Assembly (NCBI RefSeq): GCF_000613445.1
Contig: NZ_BAIZ01000013.1
Location: 1-64,000, forward strand
From: Hoylesella shahii DSM 15611 = JCM 12083
GTDB taxonomy: Bacteria > Bacteroidota > Bacteroidia > Bacteroidales > Bacteroidaceae
Reading direction: 5' to 3'
Length of the DNA stretch: 64,000 bases
Shown: piece after piece, positions 40,241 to 50,784 of the stretch
How the letters are laid out: the number at the start of each line of letters is the position of its first letter
Numbering within the stretch: position 1 is the stretch's first letter
The notes under the pieces: generated by a model
Databases searched by the model: none
Told to the model about the DNA's origin: nothing
What the model saw: only the letters and a program-made list of their open reading frames with translations
Program-made: the position numbers and the translations under genes

Positions 40241-40969
40241 ATGCTTGTTAAAACCAACGCTATTGTGCTGCGCACGATTAAATATGGCGATGCTAAAATC
40301 ATTGTCGACTTGCTCACTGAGCATTTCGGTCGACTGTCTTTCGCTTGCAACATGCCTCGCACTAATAGGGCTAAGATTAAACGACAATTGTTTCAACCGC
40401 TCACTCTTCTAGAGATTGAGTTCGACCATCGCCCCAATATCCAACTGCAACGGTTGCGTGATGCGCGCATGCCTTTTCCGTTTGCGTCTATCCCCTACAA
40501 CGAAACGAAATTGGCTATTGCGCTTTTCGTGGCCGAGTTTCTTTGTTATGCCACGCGCGACGAGCAACAAAACGATCCTTTATATAAATATGTGGAGGCC
40601 AGTGTGCGATGGCTCGACGGTGCTCAACAGGCATTTGTCAACTTCCATCTTGCGTTTATGATTAGGCTTTCGCGTTTCTTGGGCTTCTTTCCCAACTTAG
40701 AAAATTTCTCGCGCGGTTGTCTTTTCGACCTTCGTAGTGGCTGTTTTGTCACCGCTATCCCTATGCACAACGACTATTTGCAGTCTGCCGACGCCGAACA
40801 ATTGGCCAACATCATGCGCATTACGCCGCAAAACATGCACCTCTTTGCGTTATCGCACAACGAAAGAAACCGCTGCACGCAGTTGGCTATTAACTTTTAT
40901 CGACTGCATATCCCTAGTTTTCCCGAACTAAAATCGTTTGATGTGCTTCGCGCGGTATATGGCGACTAA
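40241..40969 (+). CDS. recO: DNA repair protein RecO
   Basis: A 242-residue RecO, which helps RecR load RecA onto SSB-coated single-stranded DNA. The N-terminal OB fold carries MLVKTNAIVLRTIKYGDAKI and LLTEHFGRLSFACN; the helical C-terminal region is of the Bacteroidetes type, without an obvious zinc-binding cysteine set. ATG at 40241 is preferred to the TTG two codons upstream. A -7 box TATTTTTG lies at 40169-40176. It is divergent from the tRNA-Glu promoter. Confidence 0.88.
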   Translation: MLVKTNAIVLRTIKYGDAKIIVDLLTEHFGRLSFACNMPRTNRAKIKRQLFQPLTLLEIEFDHRPNIQLQRLRDARMPFPFASIPYNETKLAIALFVAEFLCYATRDEQQNDPLYKYVEASVRWLDGAQQAFVNFHLAFMIRLSRFLGFFPNLENFSRGCLFDLRSGCFVTAIPMHNDYLQSADAEQLANIMRITPQNMHLFALSHNERNRCTQLAINFYRLHIPSFPELKSFDVLRAVYGD

Positions 40970-41157
40970 AGGTTTTCTGTAGTGGTTTGCTCTATGTTTT
41001 TCTTTTTCTTTGCTGTGATTTTGTTTACATAGAAATTCAAACAACACGCGCCTGGCGTTGTTTTTCATCAAGCTATTTTTTGTGCGCGCATAATATAAGG
41101 TGCTAGCCTCAACTAAGACTCCCCATTTCAGCAACAAACAACACACCAGCAAAAACA

Positions 41158-41239
41158 AAAGGGCAAGAACATTACGGTTTGTGCTCGTCGGTCTTTTTAC
41201 AACGACGCAGCTTTTTCACCTTATATATTCTTGCCCTTT
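41158..41239 (-). terminator. Terminator between recO and the S41 peptidase
   Basis: GGGCAAGAA (41161-41169) pairs with TTCTTGCCC (41228-41236), extended by AA/TT, with inner CGTCG / CGACG pairing. The minus-strand tail TTTTGTTTTTGC fits termination of the peptidase gene at 41269. Confidence 0.75.
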
Positions 41240-41268
41240 CAATGCTTTTATTGCCCTAAGCCACAAAT

Positions 41269-42846
41269 CTAGTTACCCTTACCCAGTAGCACCAATGCCT
41301 TTTGCACCACATGATTACTCTCATTCATCACTTGGAAGTATTCAGACATATGCCATAAGTCGCGCGCAACAAGTGCTTTTAGTTGCGTTTTGATGCTAGC
41401 GATGGTGCTGTTAAGTTCGGTTTGGTTCTTTGCCTTTATCTTTTGCTTCTCACCTTCGGCCACAATTTCATTGATAAGTGTTTGTGGCACCTGGTACTTC
41501 TTGTTAAATTCGGCAAACGTAGGATATTTCTTTTTCAGTTCCTTGCGATGCTTATCCACATATTGAATATTGGCATTGATAATAATACTCTTAGCAGCCA
41601 ACTGGCGATGATAATGCGTAAACTGGGTAGAATCTAAGGGAACGAAGTAGTCGGGCATAATTCCGCCACCGCCATACACGGTGCGTTTGCGTCTCAATGT
41701 TTGATATTTCAGCGAGTCGTTCAGGTGAATGCTGTCCGCACTGTAAAACTCTCCCTTCTTAAAGCGGTTATCCAAATCCTTCTCGTAGTTGGCATTGTCG
41801 CCTTTAACATAAGGTTTTTGAATGCAACGACCCGATGGAGTGTAATAATGTGCAATAGTTAGGCGCATCATACTGCCATCGGCAAACTCGATAGGACGTT
41901 GCACAAGTCCCTTTCCAAACGAGCGTCTACCCACCACAATGCCACGGTCTTGGTCTTGAATTGCTCCTGTTACGATTTCGGCAGCCGATGCCGAGTATTC
42001 GTTTATCAGCACAAACACTTTTCCAGTGAGCATTCCGCCATTGCCATGCGCACGAAACTCCTGCCTGCTGGCATTTCTTCCTTGGGTGTAAACAATAAGG
42101 TCGTTGCGCTGCAAAAACTCGTTAACGATGCTAACTGCAGCCTGTAGATAACCACCGCCATTGTCTTGCAGGTCGAGAATTAGGTCGGTTGCCCCCTTCA
42201 CTTGCAGTTTCATCAGTGCTTGCATAAACTCTTCGTAGGTTGTTGCGCCAAAGCTTCCGATGCGAATATAGGCCACTCCTGGCCGGATAAGATAGTAAGC
42301 ATCGACAGTTTCGATAGGTATCTTATCGCGTTTGATGCGAAAGGTGAGCACATCTTTTATTCCAGGGCGCACCACTCCCACCTTTACGAGTGTGCCTTTA
42401 GGTCCACGCAGGCGGCGAACTATATCCTCTCTCGACATCTTTACCCCCGAGATAGCCGAATCGTTCACGCTAACGATGCGGTCGCCAGCCATAATTCCCA
42501 CCTTTTCAGACGGTCCATTTACAATGGTTTGGATAATCAGCAGCGTGTCTTTAACAATGTTAAACTGCACGCCAATACCTTCGAACGAGCCTTGAAGCGA
42601 TTCGTTCATGGCCTTTGTTTCCTTTGCCGACGAGTAAGAAGAGTGTGGATCGAGTTGTTCGAGCATGCCTTTAATGGCATCTTCCACTAGTTTATTCTCG
42701 TTTACCGAGTCTACATACAGGTTTTTAATGGCCATTTCGGCAACCTGCATCTTTTGCAAAGGACTTCCTTTTCCTAGGTTAAATTGCAATTGTGCTTGTA
42801 GGGTTAGTGTGGCGAAACAAGCTACAATGGTTAAGAATTTCTTCAT
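41269..42846 (-). CDS. C-terminal processing peptidase (S41 family)
   Basis: A 525-residue exported protease of the CtpA/Prc group. The signal peptide MKKFLTIVACFATLTLQA is cut before QLQF. The PDZ domain (about 85-165) includes GIGVQF, VNGPSEKVGIMAGDRIVSVN. The S41 domain has DLQDNGGGYLQ, the nucleophile region EYSASAAEIVTGA (around residue 285) and the lysine in RRSFGKGLVQ. ATG at 42846 starts the signal peptide; the longer upstream frame lacks a match. It probably trims or degrades periplasmic proteins. Downstream of parE on the same strand across 233 bp. Confidence 0.93.
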   Translation of the reverse strand: MKKFLTIVACFATLTLQAQLQFNLGKGSPLQKMQVAEMAIKNLYVDSVNENKLVEDAIKGMLEQLDPHSSYSSAKETKAMNESLQGSFEGIGVQFNIVKDTLLIIQTIVNGPSEKVGIMAGDRIVSVNDSAISGVKMSREDIVRRLRGPKGTLVKVGVVRPGIKDVLTFRIKRDKIPIETVDAYYLIRPGVAYIRIGSFGATTYEEFMQALMKLQVKGATDLILDLQDNGGGYLQAAVSIVNEFLQRNDLIVYTQGRNASRQEFRAHGNGGMLTGKVFVLINEYSASAAEIVTGAIQDQDRGIVVGRRSFGKGLVQRPIEFADGSMMRLTIAHYYTPSGRCIQKPYVKGDNANYEKDLDNRFKKGEFYSADSIHLNDSLKYQTLRRKRTVYGGGGIMPDYFVPLDSTQFTHYHRQLAAKSIIINANIQYVDKHRKELKKKYPTFAEFNKKYQVPQTLINEIVAEGEKQKIKAKNQTELNSTIASIKTQLKALVARDLWHMSEYFQVMNESNHVVQKALVLLGKGN

Positions 42847-43079
42847 TTTAGGTATGTATTTGCTATATTGGGTTGGGCTATTTGTGCCATTTCCTGGCGG
42901 CCACATACAGCTTTGGGCGCATTGCGTTATGTTTTTGCAAGCCCATTGGGCGCAGATGGTGGTTGCCACTACATAGTCCTTCCATTCGTTTTAATCTATT
43001 TCGTTCTCTCTTTCACAGTCGTTCTCCCCAATCTCATTGTCTTTTTTCGGTTTATGATTGCTCCTTTCTTTATGAATTA

Positions 43080-45124
43080 TTATTCTTCAACGTCGGTTTC
43101 CACTTCGGTTGCGCCATCCGTTTCCACCACCAGGTTGTCGATAATAAAGTTTTGGCGCTCCATGGTGTTCTTTCCCATGTAGTATTCCAGCAGTTTATGC
43201 ACCTGGTCGGTTTTGTGAAGCGTAACCTGTTCGAGACGCATTTCGGGCCCAATAAAGTGTTTAAACTCTTCGGGTGAAATTTCTCCCAACCTTTAAAGCG
43301 AGTAATTTCGGGGTCGGGTCCCAGTTCGGCGATAGCTTTTTGCCGTTCGTCTTCGTTATAACAATAGCGGGTAATGAAGTCGTTTTTACGTTCGCCCTTC
43401 ATCAAACGCGCATCGGCATCGGCAATCACCTTCTTATTTTTTATCTTTGTGCGTTTGTTTCGCACGCGAAATAAGGGCGTTTGCAGCACATACACGTGTC
43501 CTTTCTTCACCAGTTCGGGGAAGAATTGCAAGAAGAATGTGATGATAAGCAAGCGAATATGCATGCCATCAACGTCGGCATCGGTGGCCACAATCACCTT
43601 ATTATATCTTAATGTGTCGAGTCCTTCTTCGATATCGAGTGCTGCTTGCAGCAAGTTAAACTCTTCGTTTTCGTACACCACCTTCTTGGTTAGTCCATAC
43701 GAGTTAAGCGGTTTGCCACGAAGCGAGAACACGGCTTGTGTGTTTACGTCGCGACTTTTAGTGATACTTCCACTCGCAGAGTCGCCTTCGGTGATAAAGA
43801 TAGAGCTTTCTTCCTTGCGTTCGTTCTTTGCATCGCTAAAATGCGCGCGACAATCGCGCAGTTTTCTATTATGCAAGTTGGCCTTTTTGGCTCTTTCGCG
43901 AGCCATTTTGGTAACGCCTGCCATGGCTTTTCGTTCGCGTTCGCTTTCGTCAATCTTGCGTTTCAGTTCTTCGGCTACGTCGGCATGGATGTGCAAAAAA
44001 TTGTCTACCTCTCGTTTAATGAAGTCGCCCACGTATTTATTAACGCTTTCTCCGCCGGGGCTCATCGTTAACGAGCCCAGTTTAATTTTTGTTTGACTTT
44101 CAAACATGGGCTCTTGCACGTTGATTGCGATAGCTGCCACCATGCCATTTCGTATGTCAACATACTCGTAGTTCTTAGAGAAGAACTCTTTGATTGTTTT
44201 GGCAATATGCTCTTTAAAGGCACTTTGGTGGGTTCCGCCTTGTGTGGTATGCTGTCCGTTTACAAACGAATAATACTCTTCTCCGTATTGATTAGCGTGT
44301 GTAAAGGCTATTTCTATATCTTCGCCCTGAATATGAATAATGGGGTAAAGCCCATCGTTGGTCATGCGGTCGTTCAGCAAGTCGGCCAGTCCGTTACGAC
44401 TAATGATGCGCCTACCGTTGTTCATAATGGCCAAGCCCGCATTAAGATAGGTGTAGTTGCGTAGCATTGTTTCTACGAACTCATTTTTAAAGCGATAGTT
44501 AAGAAAGAGTGTGCTGTCGGGTTCGAAGAACACGAACGTGCCGTTTTCTTCTTCTGTGGTGTCGGTTTTGTCGCTAACCAGTTCTCCTCGTTCGAACACC
44601 ACCGTGCGAACCACCCCTTCTCTATACGATCTAGCTTCGAAACGAGCACTCAATGCGTTAACAGCCTTGAGGCCCACACCATTCAGTCCCACGCTTTTCT
44701 GAAACGCTTTCGAGTCGTATTTACCGCCAGTGTTAAGCATACTAACGGCCTCAACCAGTTTTCCTTGAGGTATTCCGCGTCCATAGTCGCGCACCGACAC
44801 GCGCAAATTCTCTTCGATGTCCACCTCGATACGCTTGCCGGCCTGCATCTTAAATTCGTCAATCGAGTTATCGATCACCTCTTTAAGCAAAACATAAATA
44901 CCGTCTTCGGCCTGCGTTCCGTCGCCCAATCTTCCGATATACATACCTGGCCGTGTGCGAACATGTTCCATGTCCGACAGATGTCGTATATTATCGTCGT
45001 TATATTCGGGTTGTTGATTATTTGGTTCAGTAGATTTGGGCGTGTTGTTAGCTTCCGAACCTGCCTCGTTAGCAGGGTCGAACGCCATTCCTTTTTGATT
45101 ATCAGGTGTCTCTTTCTTATTCAT
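43080..45124 (-). CDS. parE: DNA topoisomerase IV subunit B (gyrB-like), interrupted by a -1 frameshift
   Basis: A 681-residue type IIA topoisomerase ATPase subunit, second to gyrB in this window. An acidic, Asn-rich tail (about 1-45) precedes [31 protein letters not shown] and [22 protein letters not shown] motifs are [16 protein letters not shown] and [10 protein letters not shown]. The frame breaks at about 43288-43292: ITRFKG continues in the next frame as [22 protein letters not shown] to the stop at 43080. One base is missing. The split gyrB / parE assignment follows the [16 protein letters not shown] and [13 protein letters not shown] variants of topoisomerase IV. Confidence 0.9.
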
Positions 45125-45172
45125 CTTAATAGTGGTGTCTGTTTGTTTTGCCTGTTATTTATAGCCCAAGCG

Positions 45173-46318
45173 TTAGAAAGTTTTGATGTAGCACTTTCTT
45201 CTCTTATGTATGCAGGCATCCAACCATTCCCATTGGCTTTGCACTTTCGAATTGGTTTCCATCTCCACTTGTGTCTCTCCCCACTCAAAACCATATTTTT
45301 GGTATCGTGGGATAAGGTCGGCAAAGAGCAGCGAGTTAACTCCTTTCATGCGATATTCGGGCAAGACACCAATGAGCAGCAGGTCTACCACCTTTGTTTT
45401 GTGAAATTTCAATGCCCTTAGCACATGCCACCAGCCAAAGGGAGTGAGCCTTCCGCGGCGACATTTCTGCAAGGCGCGTGTGAGCGAAGGGATAGAAATA
45501 CCCAATCCCACAAGCTTATTATCGGCTGCTTCGTCTTCGATAAGGGTGATAAGGTCGAGGTCGGCCAGGGGGAAATACTGCTTTACATATTGGTCCATCT
45601 GCCTTTCGGTAAGGTCGGAGTAACCATATAAATGGCCATAGGTTTTGTTTATCACGTCGAATATCTTCCTACCGTAACCTCTCTCAAACACATCCTCGCG
45701 CGTTAGCTTCTTAATCTTAAGCTGATAACGCTTTTGTATCATGTCTGCTATCTTTGCAAACTTCTCTGGTACTTCGTCGGGAACCATCAATTTGTACTCC
45801 ACATAATGGTTGTCCACCTCGTATCCTTCCAAGCTTTCCATCAGTTGGGGATAGTACTCGTAGTTATAGATGGTGGGCATTGTACCCAATTGGTCGAAAC
45901 CTGTGGTAAGCATACCCTCGGGGTCCATATCGGTAAAGCCCAACGGACCAACGATTGAGCGCATTCCCTTTGAGCGTCCGTATTCTTCAACGGCGTTAAG
46001 CAGAGCTTTCAACACTTCTCTATCATTAATAAAGTCTATCCAACCGAAGCGCACACTCTTTCTGTCCCACTTCTTATTGGCACGATGATTAATGATGGCA
46101 GCTACTCTTCCCACCAACTTATCGTTTTTGTATGCGAGGAAATATTCGGCTTCACAGAAGTCGAAAGCTGCGTTTTTGTCTTTGCTCAACGTGTTCATCT
46201 CGTCACTGAACAGGTTTGGCGCATCGTATTCGTTACCTTCGTACAGGTCGTAATGCAAGTCGATGAACGCCTTTAAGTCGCTTTTAGTGCTGACTTTCTT
46301 TATTATCACTGCAGACAT
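45173..46318 (-). CDS. GNAT-fold N-acetyltransferase-like protein
   Basis: A 381-residue conserved protein of Bacteroidetes. The N-terminal half has a GNAT-like segment, EAEYFLAYKNDKLVGRVAAI; the C-terminal half has VVDLLLIGVLPEYRMKGVNSLLFADL, matching the acetyl-CoA binding beta4-alpha3 region, though the usual Q/RxxGxG/A is altered. A two-domain GNAT arrangement is likely. The substrate is unknown. It precedes parE by 48 nt on the same strand, so the two are probably cotranscribed from the promoter at 46458-46488. Confidence 0.8.
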   Translation of the reverse strand: MSAVIIKKVSTKSDLKAFIDLHYDLYEGNEYDAPNLFSDEMNTLSKDKNAAFDFCEAEYFLAYKNDKLVGRVAAIINHRANKKWDRKSVRFGWIDFINDREVLKALLNAVEEYGRSKGMRSIVGPLGFTDMDPEGMLTTGFDQLGTMPTIYNYEYYPQLMESLEGYEVDNHYVEYKLMVPDEVPEKFAKIADMIQKRYQLKIKKLTREDVFERGYGRKIFDVINKTYGHLYGYSDLTERQMDQYVKQYFPLADLDLITLIEDEAADNKLVGLGISIPSLTRALQKCRRGRLTPFGWWHVLRALKFHKTKVVDLLLIGVLPEYRMKGVNSLLFADLIPRYQKYGFEWGETQVEMETNSKVQSQWEWLDACIHKRRKCYIKTF

Positions 46319-46782
46319 TTGCTATGTTTATAATTTGCTGTTCTTGTTATTTTTAACCTTTTCTCAATGCCTTTGCCATAGGGTTTGGGGCATGTTTGCG
46401 CGTATTCAAAACTAGAAAAAAGGAGGCCTAAGCCCAACGTGTTTGTGCTTTAACTTGCAAATGTACAATAAAATGCGCATACTTCAAAGAAGTTTTTTTA
46501 AAAATGCACCTTTTATCTCGCATCTTTTTTGTTACTTTGCGCTAACGATGGTAGTGGCAAGCATAAAAAGCATCACTAAACAATCTTTTTTACTTGCCCA
46601 ACAACACCTTCCTGGAGGATATTCTGCCGCTTGTTTTGCTGCCAATGGGGCCTAAGAGCGTTTTGTTTTACAACGCCCCACCCCAATTTAATATCCCCTT
46701 GACCCAACAGCACAGACACATTTCGCCTGCCAACTGGGTTATATCACACATTAAAATAACACGCCATAAACAACAGCCAACT
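46319..46782. other. Divergent spacer between the GNAT gene and rnr
   Basis: 464 bp holding the GNAT promoter and, on the plus strand, a near-match -7 box (TTACTTTG, 46532-46539). The rnr frame is open through 46594-46782, but that part has no family match, so I treat it as leader. Confidence 0.55.
46458..46488 (-). promoter_or_regulatory. Promoter of the GNAT gene and parE
   Basis: On the minus strand TTTG (46485-46488), 19 nt, TACATTTG (46458-46465): an exact consensus match. The leader would be about 130 nt. Confidence 0.75.
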
Positions 46783-48996
46783 ATGGGAAAAGGAAAGAAA
46801 GGGGGCAAACGCCTCACTAAAAAACAGGTAGCCGAAAAACTACAACAGTTTTTTGAGCAACAACCAGGGAAGACTTTCAGCTTTAAAGAGATTTTCAAAA
46901 GTCTGAAACTCGACACGCATCCGCTGAAGATGCTGGCAATCGATGTGATGGAAGAGATGGCTTGGGACGATTTCTTGACTAAAGTAACCGACAGTTCTTA
47001 TCGCCTTAACCAGGCTGGGCAGGTGCTCGAAGGGCGTTTCGTGCGCAAAACCAATGGCAAAAACTCGTTCGTGCCCGATGATGGCTCTACACCTATCTTC
47101 GTTAGCGAACGCAATTCGATGGCGGCACTTAACGGCGACAGCGTGCGCGTGCAGCTCATGGCTCGACGCAAACGACATATTAAAGAGGCTATCGTTATCC
47201 AAATATTAAAGCGCGCCAAAGACCAAGTAGTGGGTAAACTGCGTGTCGAACGGGATATGGCTTTCCTTGTAACGCCCGAAAACTTATATGTGCACGACAT
47301 CTTTATCCCTAAACGCAAACTCAAAGGGGGCAAAACGGGCGATAAGGCTGTGGTAAAAATCACCCAATGGCCTGATGCCGACCACAAAAATATCATGGGC
47401 GAGGTGGTGGATGTGCTTGGGGCTTCGGGCGAAAACGATGTCGAGATGCATGCCATCCTTGCTCAATATGGACTTCCCTACACTTATCCTAAGGCGGCCG
47501 AAGAGGCTGCCGAGCGCATATCGGCCGAGATTACGCAAAAGGATTACGACGAACGCGAGGATTTTCGCGACGTGTTTACCTGCACCATCGACCCTCGAGA
47601 CGCCAAAGACTTCGACGATGCGCTCTCTATCCGCCGGCTCGATAAGGGGCTTTGGCAAGTGGGTGTGCACATTGCCGACGTGAGTCACTATGTCACCGAA
47701 GGCAGTATCATTGATAAAGAGGCGGTGAAACGCGCCACTAGCGTGTATCTTGTTGACCGCACTATTCCTATGTTGCCCGAACGTTTGTGCAACTTTATTT
47801 GCTCGCTTCGTCCTGATGAGGAGAAATTGGCTTATAGCGTTATCTTCAATATGGACGAAAACGCCGACATCAAAGCTTATCGCATCGTGCATACCGTGAT
47901 TAAAAGCAATCGCAGATATGCTTACGAAGAGGTGCAACAGCTTTTAGAAGACAATGGCGTTGTCGACGGAACGGGCAATCCTGCACCGCCTGCTCCTAAG
48001 GGGGGCTATATTGGCGAGAATGCCGATAACCTCATTATGCTCGACAGACTGGCAAAAAAACTGCGCGAAAAACGTTTTAAAAACGGAGCCGTGAAGTTCG
48101 ATCGCGAGGAACTGCATTTCGATATCGACGAACAAGGCAAACCCACACGCGCTTATTTCAAACGCTCTAAGGATGCCAATAAGCTCATCGAAGAGTTTAT
48201 GCTCTTGGCTAACAAAACCGTGGCCGAAAGTGTTGGCAAACCTAAGGCGGGCCGAACTCCCAAAACTTTGCCTTATCGCGTGCACGATAATCCCGACCCG
48301 CAGAAGCTTGAAAACTTGCGCGAATTTATCGTTAAGTTTGGCTATAAACTCAAAACCACTAGCACTAAGGGCGAAACTTCGCGCGCATTAAACAAGCTAA
48401 TGAGCGAAGTGGAGGGCAAACGCGAACAAAACCTCATCGAAACTGTGGCCCTACGTGCTATGATGAAGGCGAAATATAGCATTCACAACATCGGACACTT
48501 TGGTCTGGCCTTCGAATACTACACGCATTTCACTAGTCCTATTCGTCGCTACCCCGATACAATGGTGCATCGTTTGCTTACGCGTTATGCTGCTGGAGGC
48601 CGTAGTGCGAACAAAGAGCATTACGAAGAATTGTGCGAACATTCGTCGGAAATGGAGCAGATTGCACAGAATGCCGAACGCGACTCTATCAAATATAAGA
48701 TGGTGGAGTTTATGGCAGACAAACTTGGCGAGGAATACGATGCACACATCAGTGGCATTGCTAGCTATGGTATATACTGCGAGATTGACGAAAACCACTG
48801 CGAGGGCATGGTGCCTATGCGCGACCTCGACGACGATTATTACGATTTCGACGAACGAAATTATTGCCTTATTGGCAGACGACGCCACCGCAAGTACCAA
48901 CTTGGCGACCCTATTCGCATTCAAGTGGCACGAGTAGACCAAGAGAAACGTCAGCTCGACTTCACCGTTGTAGAGAAAACTAAGGCGAAGAAATAG
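46783..48996 (+). CDS. rnr: Ribonuclease R
   Basis: A 737-residue 3'-5' exoribonuclease able to degrade structured RNA. The basic N terminus (MGKGKKGGKRLTKKQVAEK) leads into a winged-helix segment and two cold-shock domains. The RNB domain has the catalytic aspartates in DPRDAKDFDDALSI. HFTSPIRRYPD follows later. A C-terminal S1 domain ends in DFTVVEKTKAKK. Start ATG 46783 is chosen over upstream frame positions because of that basic start. It is divergent from the GNAT-parE transcript. Confidence 0.95.
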   Translation: MGKGKKGGKRLTKKQVAEKLQQFFEQQPGKTFSFKEIFKSLKLDTHPLKMLAIDVMEEMAWDDFLTKVTDSSYRLNQAGQVLEGRFVRKTNGKNSFVPDDGSTPIFVSERNSMAALNGDSVRVQLMARRKRHIKEAIVIQILKRAKDQVVGKLRVERDMAFLVTPENLYVHDIFIPKRKLKGGKTGDKAVVKITQWPDADHKNIMGEVVDVLGASGENDVEMHAILAQYGLPYTYPKAAEEAAERISAEITQKDYDEREDFRDVFTCTIDPRDAKDFDDALSIRRLDKGLWQVGVHIADVSHYVTEGSIIDKEAVKRATSVYLVDRTIPMLPERLCNFICSLRPDEEKLAYSVIFNMDENADIKAYRIVHTVIKSNRRYAYEEVQQLLEDNGVVDGTGNPAPPAPKGGYIGENADNLIMLDRLAKKLREKRFKNGAVKFDREELHFDIDEQGKPTRAYFKRSKDANKLIEEFMLLANKTVAESVGKPKAGRTPKTLPYRVHDNPDPQKLENLREFIVKFGYKLKTTSTKGETSRALNKLMSEVEGKREQNLIETVALRAMMKAKYSIHNIGHFGLAFEYYTHFTSPIRRYPDTMVHRLLTRYAAGGRSANKEHYEELCEHSSEMEQIAQNAERDSIKYKMVEFMADKLGEEYDAHISGIASYGIYCEIDENHCEGMVPMRDLDDDYYDFDERNYCLIGRRRHRKYQLGDPIRIQVARVDQEKRQLDFTVVEKTKAKK

Positions 48997-49004
48997 AGCA
49001 TACC

Positions 49005-49055
49005 CACTCCCTCCCCAAACAACTATCCTCCTCTCTAAAGAGCGAGGAAGGGGGA
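49005..49055. repeat. Degenerate GC-rich palindrome after rnr
   Basis: ACTCCCTCCCC ... CCTCCTCTCTAAAGAGCGAGG ... AAGGGGGAGT forms an imperfect hairpin 8 nt after the rnr stop. It resembles the CCCCTCTCC palindrome family at 8221 and 31100 but is less conserved. It may serve as a terminator. Confidence 0.45.
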
Positions 49056-49167
49056 GTAGGATATGTGGATTGACGAGTTTATGGGTTTAGAGGTTAGCAT
49101 GCCTTAAAAACGAAAAGACTGCACAAAGCATGTTTACCCTGCTAGGCTAATTTAAATTCAGACTAAT

Positions 49168-49707
49168 ATGAATATCGCATTTTTTTGTTCGGCAAATGCC
49201 GACATCGACCCACGTTTTTTCACAGCAACCGAGGCCTTAGGTCGATGGTGTGCTGAGCATGGACACACCGTTATCTTTGGTGGAACCAACCAGGGCCTAA
49301 TGCAATGTGTTGCGAAAGCGGCACACGAGGCTGGTGCGCGCGTTGTGGGCGTGGTACCAAAATTCGTTGAAGAGGGTGGCATGGAGTCGGCTTATATGCA
49401 CCAGGTGTATCACACCGAGAACCTCACCGACCGCAAAGAGCTGCTTAACTCGCTTTGCGATGTGGCCATTGCACTGCCTGGGGGCGTGGGAACACTCGAC
49501 GAGGTGTTTACGCTTGTGGCTGCTAACACTATTGGCTATCAGCATAAGCATGTTTTTATCTTTAACATGGAGGGCTTTTGGAATGCGCTCGAACTGCTGC
49601 TCCACAACCTGCAGCAGCAGGGTATGATACGTGGCGACTACCGCCAGTATGTTTCTGTGGTGAATAGCCTCGACGAATTGCAACGCCAACTCGAGGATTA
49701 TGCCTAA
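49168..49707 (+). CDS. LOG family protein (cytokinin riboside 5'-monophosphate phosphoribohydrolase type)
   Basis: A 179-residue Rossmann-fold protein of the LOG / former lysine decarboxylase family. The nucleotide-binding motif PGGVGTLDE is at 104-112, and GGTNQGLMQ near 38-46. Such enzymes hydrolyse nucleoside monophosphates to free base and ribose phosphate. Length and motif order are typical. It stands alone, 171 nt after rnr on the same strand. Confidence 0.9.
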   Translation: MNIAFFCSANADIDPRFFTATEALGRWCAEHGHTVIFGGTNQGLMQCVAKAAHEAGARVVGVVPKFVEEGGMESAYMHQVYHTENLTDRKELLNSLCDVAIALPGGVGTLDEVFTLVAANTIGYQHKHVFIFNMEGFWNALELLLHNLQQQGMIRGDYRQYVSVVNSLDELQRQLEDYA

Positions 49708-50784
49708 GGGCTTGGTCTTCTTTGCCACTCCCCCCCCGCCTCTGCATGGCCTTTCTACCGATTTTTGCCCGCTTATGTGGCGCAAAAGCTGCTCCCAAGG
49801 GGTCTTTAATCCTTCATCTAGTAAGGTTGTTTTCTTAGCTTTACTAGATGTACAGTCTGCTGTTTTGTAAAAATTTTTAACCAAATAACTCGTTAAAAAC
49901 AGCCTATAAAAGCTTCCAAGCTCACTATCGCCTGCATTTTTGGGCGTATTTCTTAAGTTTATAAACACCTGTGACACTGCAACTTACGTCAAAAACAATA
50001 CAAAACACTATGTTTTAGACCCAATTTAGCAGTCAAACAGCAAAAGAAAGAAAAGCCCAAGCCCACTTTGCGCAGAGTGTGAATGTGTCTGGGTTTTCTT
50101 CTTTATGCCTCCTACCTAACATTTTATTGCCTAAACCTTGTTATTCTTGTTAAATAGAAAGACATATAACCATGACTAGAAGCAAAACGAAAACAAATAG
50201 CTATAAACTACAACATTTTGATATTTTAAAACGTGCATTTTACTCTGCTAACTCGTGCATTTTGCACTGCTAACTCATGCATTTTGCACTGCTAACTCGT
50301 GCATTTAGCAAGGCTAACTCATGCATTTTGCAAGTCGTTTTGCTGCATTTTGCAAAAAAGCAGGAGCGTTTTGAGTGTTCAAAAACATCACTTCGGGCGA
50401 AAATCATGAACAGGAAATGAGGTTTTGAACCAATTTTGGGCGACGAAAAAATCCACTTGGCGAAGCTTTGGCAAACGCAAAATGCTGCATTTTGCAAAAA
50501 ATAAGGGGCAAAATCGTGCTGAACCACACGCCAAATGTTCGCCAAAAAGGCCAAAACCTATGTTTTTGGCGCGTTATTTTTTCTAGAATTACTCGGATTG
50601 AAATGTTAATATGTAAAACATTTTTATCAAACACGATATTCCATCAGCCACTCCCCAACCCAATTAAACACATGGTTGACCCACGCATAAAGAAAAGCGC
50701 ACCAGCTTAGACCAAAGTCTTTGCCGGTGCGCCAGGGTTAAATAATGGTGGGTCTTAAGGTTAAATGCCCGTGTTGTACCTCAC
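49708..50784. other. Gene-free region with the third 22-nt array
   Basis: 1077 bp between the LOG gene and the SusD remnant. No coding frame is supported. Besides array C (50224-50355), it has a weaker version of the conserved block (50591-50635, sharing TTAACATT in reverse) about 235 bp from the array. It also has a segment of GCG/CCAAA-rich sequence (50500-50570) that resembles part of the array B spacer in reverse. Confidence 0.65.
50224..50355 (-). repeat. 22-nt tandem array C, six units
   Basis: Six contiguous units start at 50224, 50246, 50268, 50290, 50312 and 50334. The four central units read TGCTAACTCGTGCATTTTGC or TGCTAACTCATGCATTTTGC plus two bases. In reverse they share ATGAGTTAGCA with array A. 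The outer two units keep TGCATTTT but lose the TAACTC part. Confidence 0.88.

Noticed and set aside
43070-43290. Alternative C terminus of parE ending NNNS
   Set aside because: The sequence after ITRFKG in that frame loses all family similarity, while the neighbouring frame continues it exactly; it is a frameshift artefact.
50224-50355. Possible CRISPR array (regular short repeats)
   Set aside because: Units are contiguous with no unique spacers, the repeats are only 22 nt and degenerate, and no cas genes are in the window. The same holds for the arrays at 19786, 32842 and 52083.
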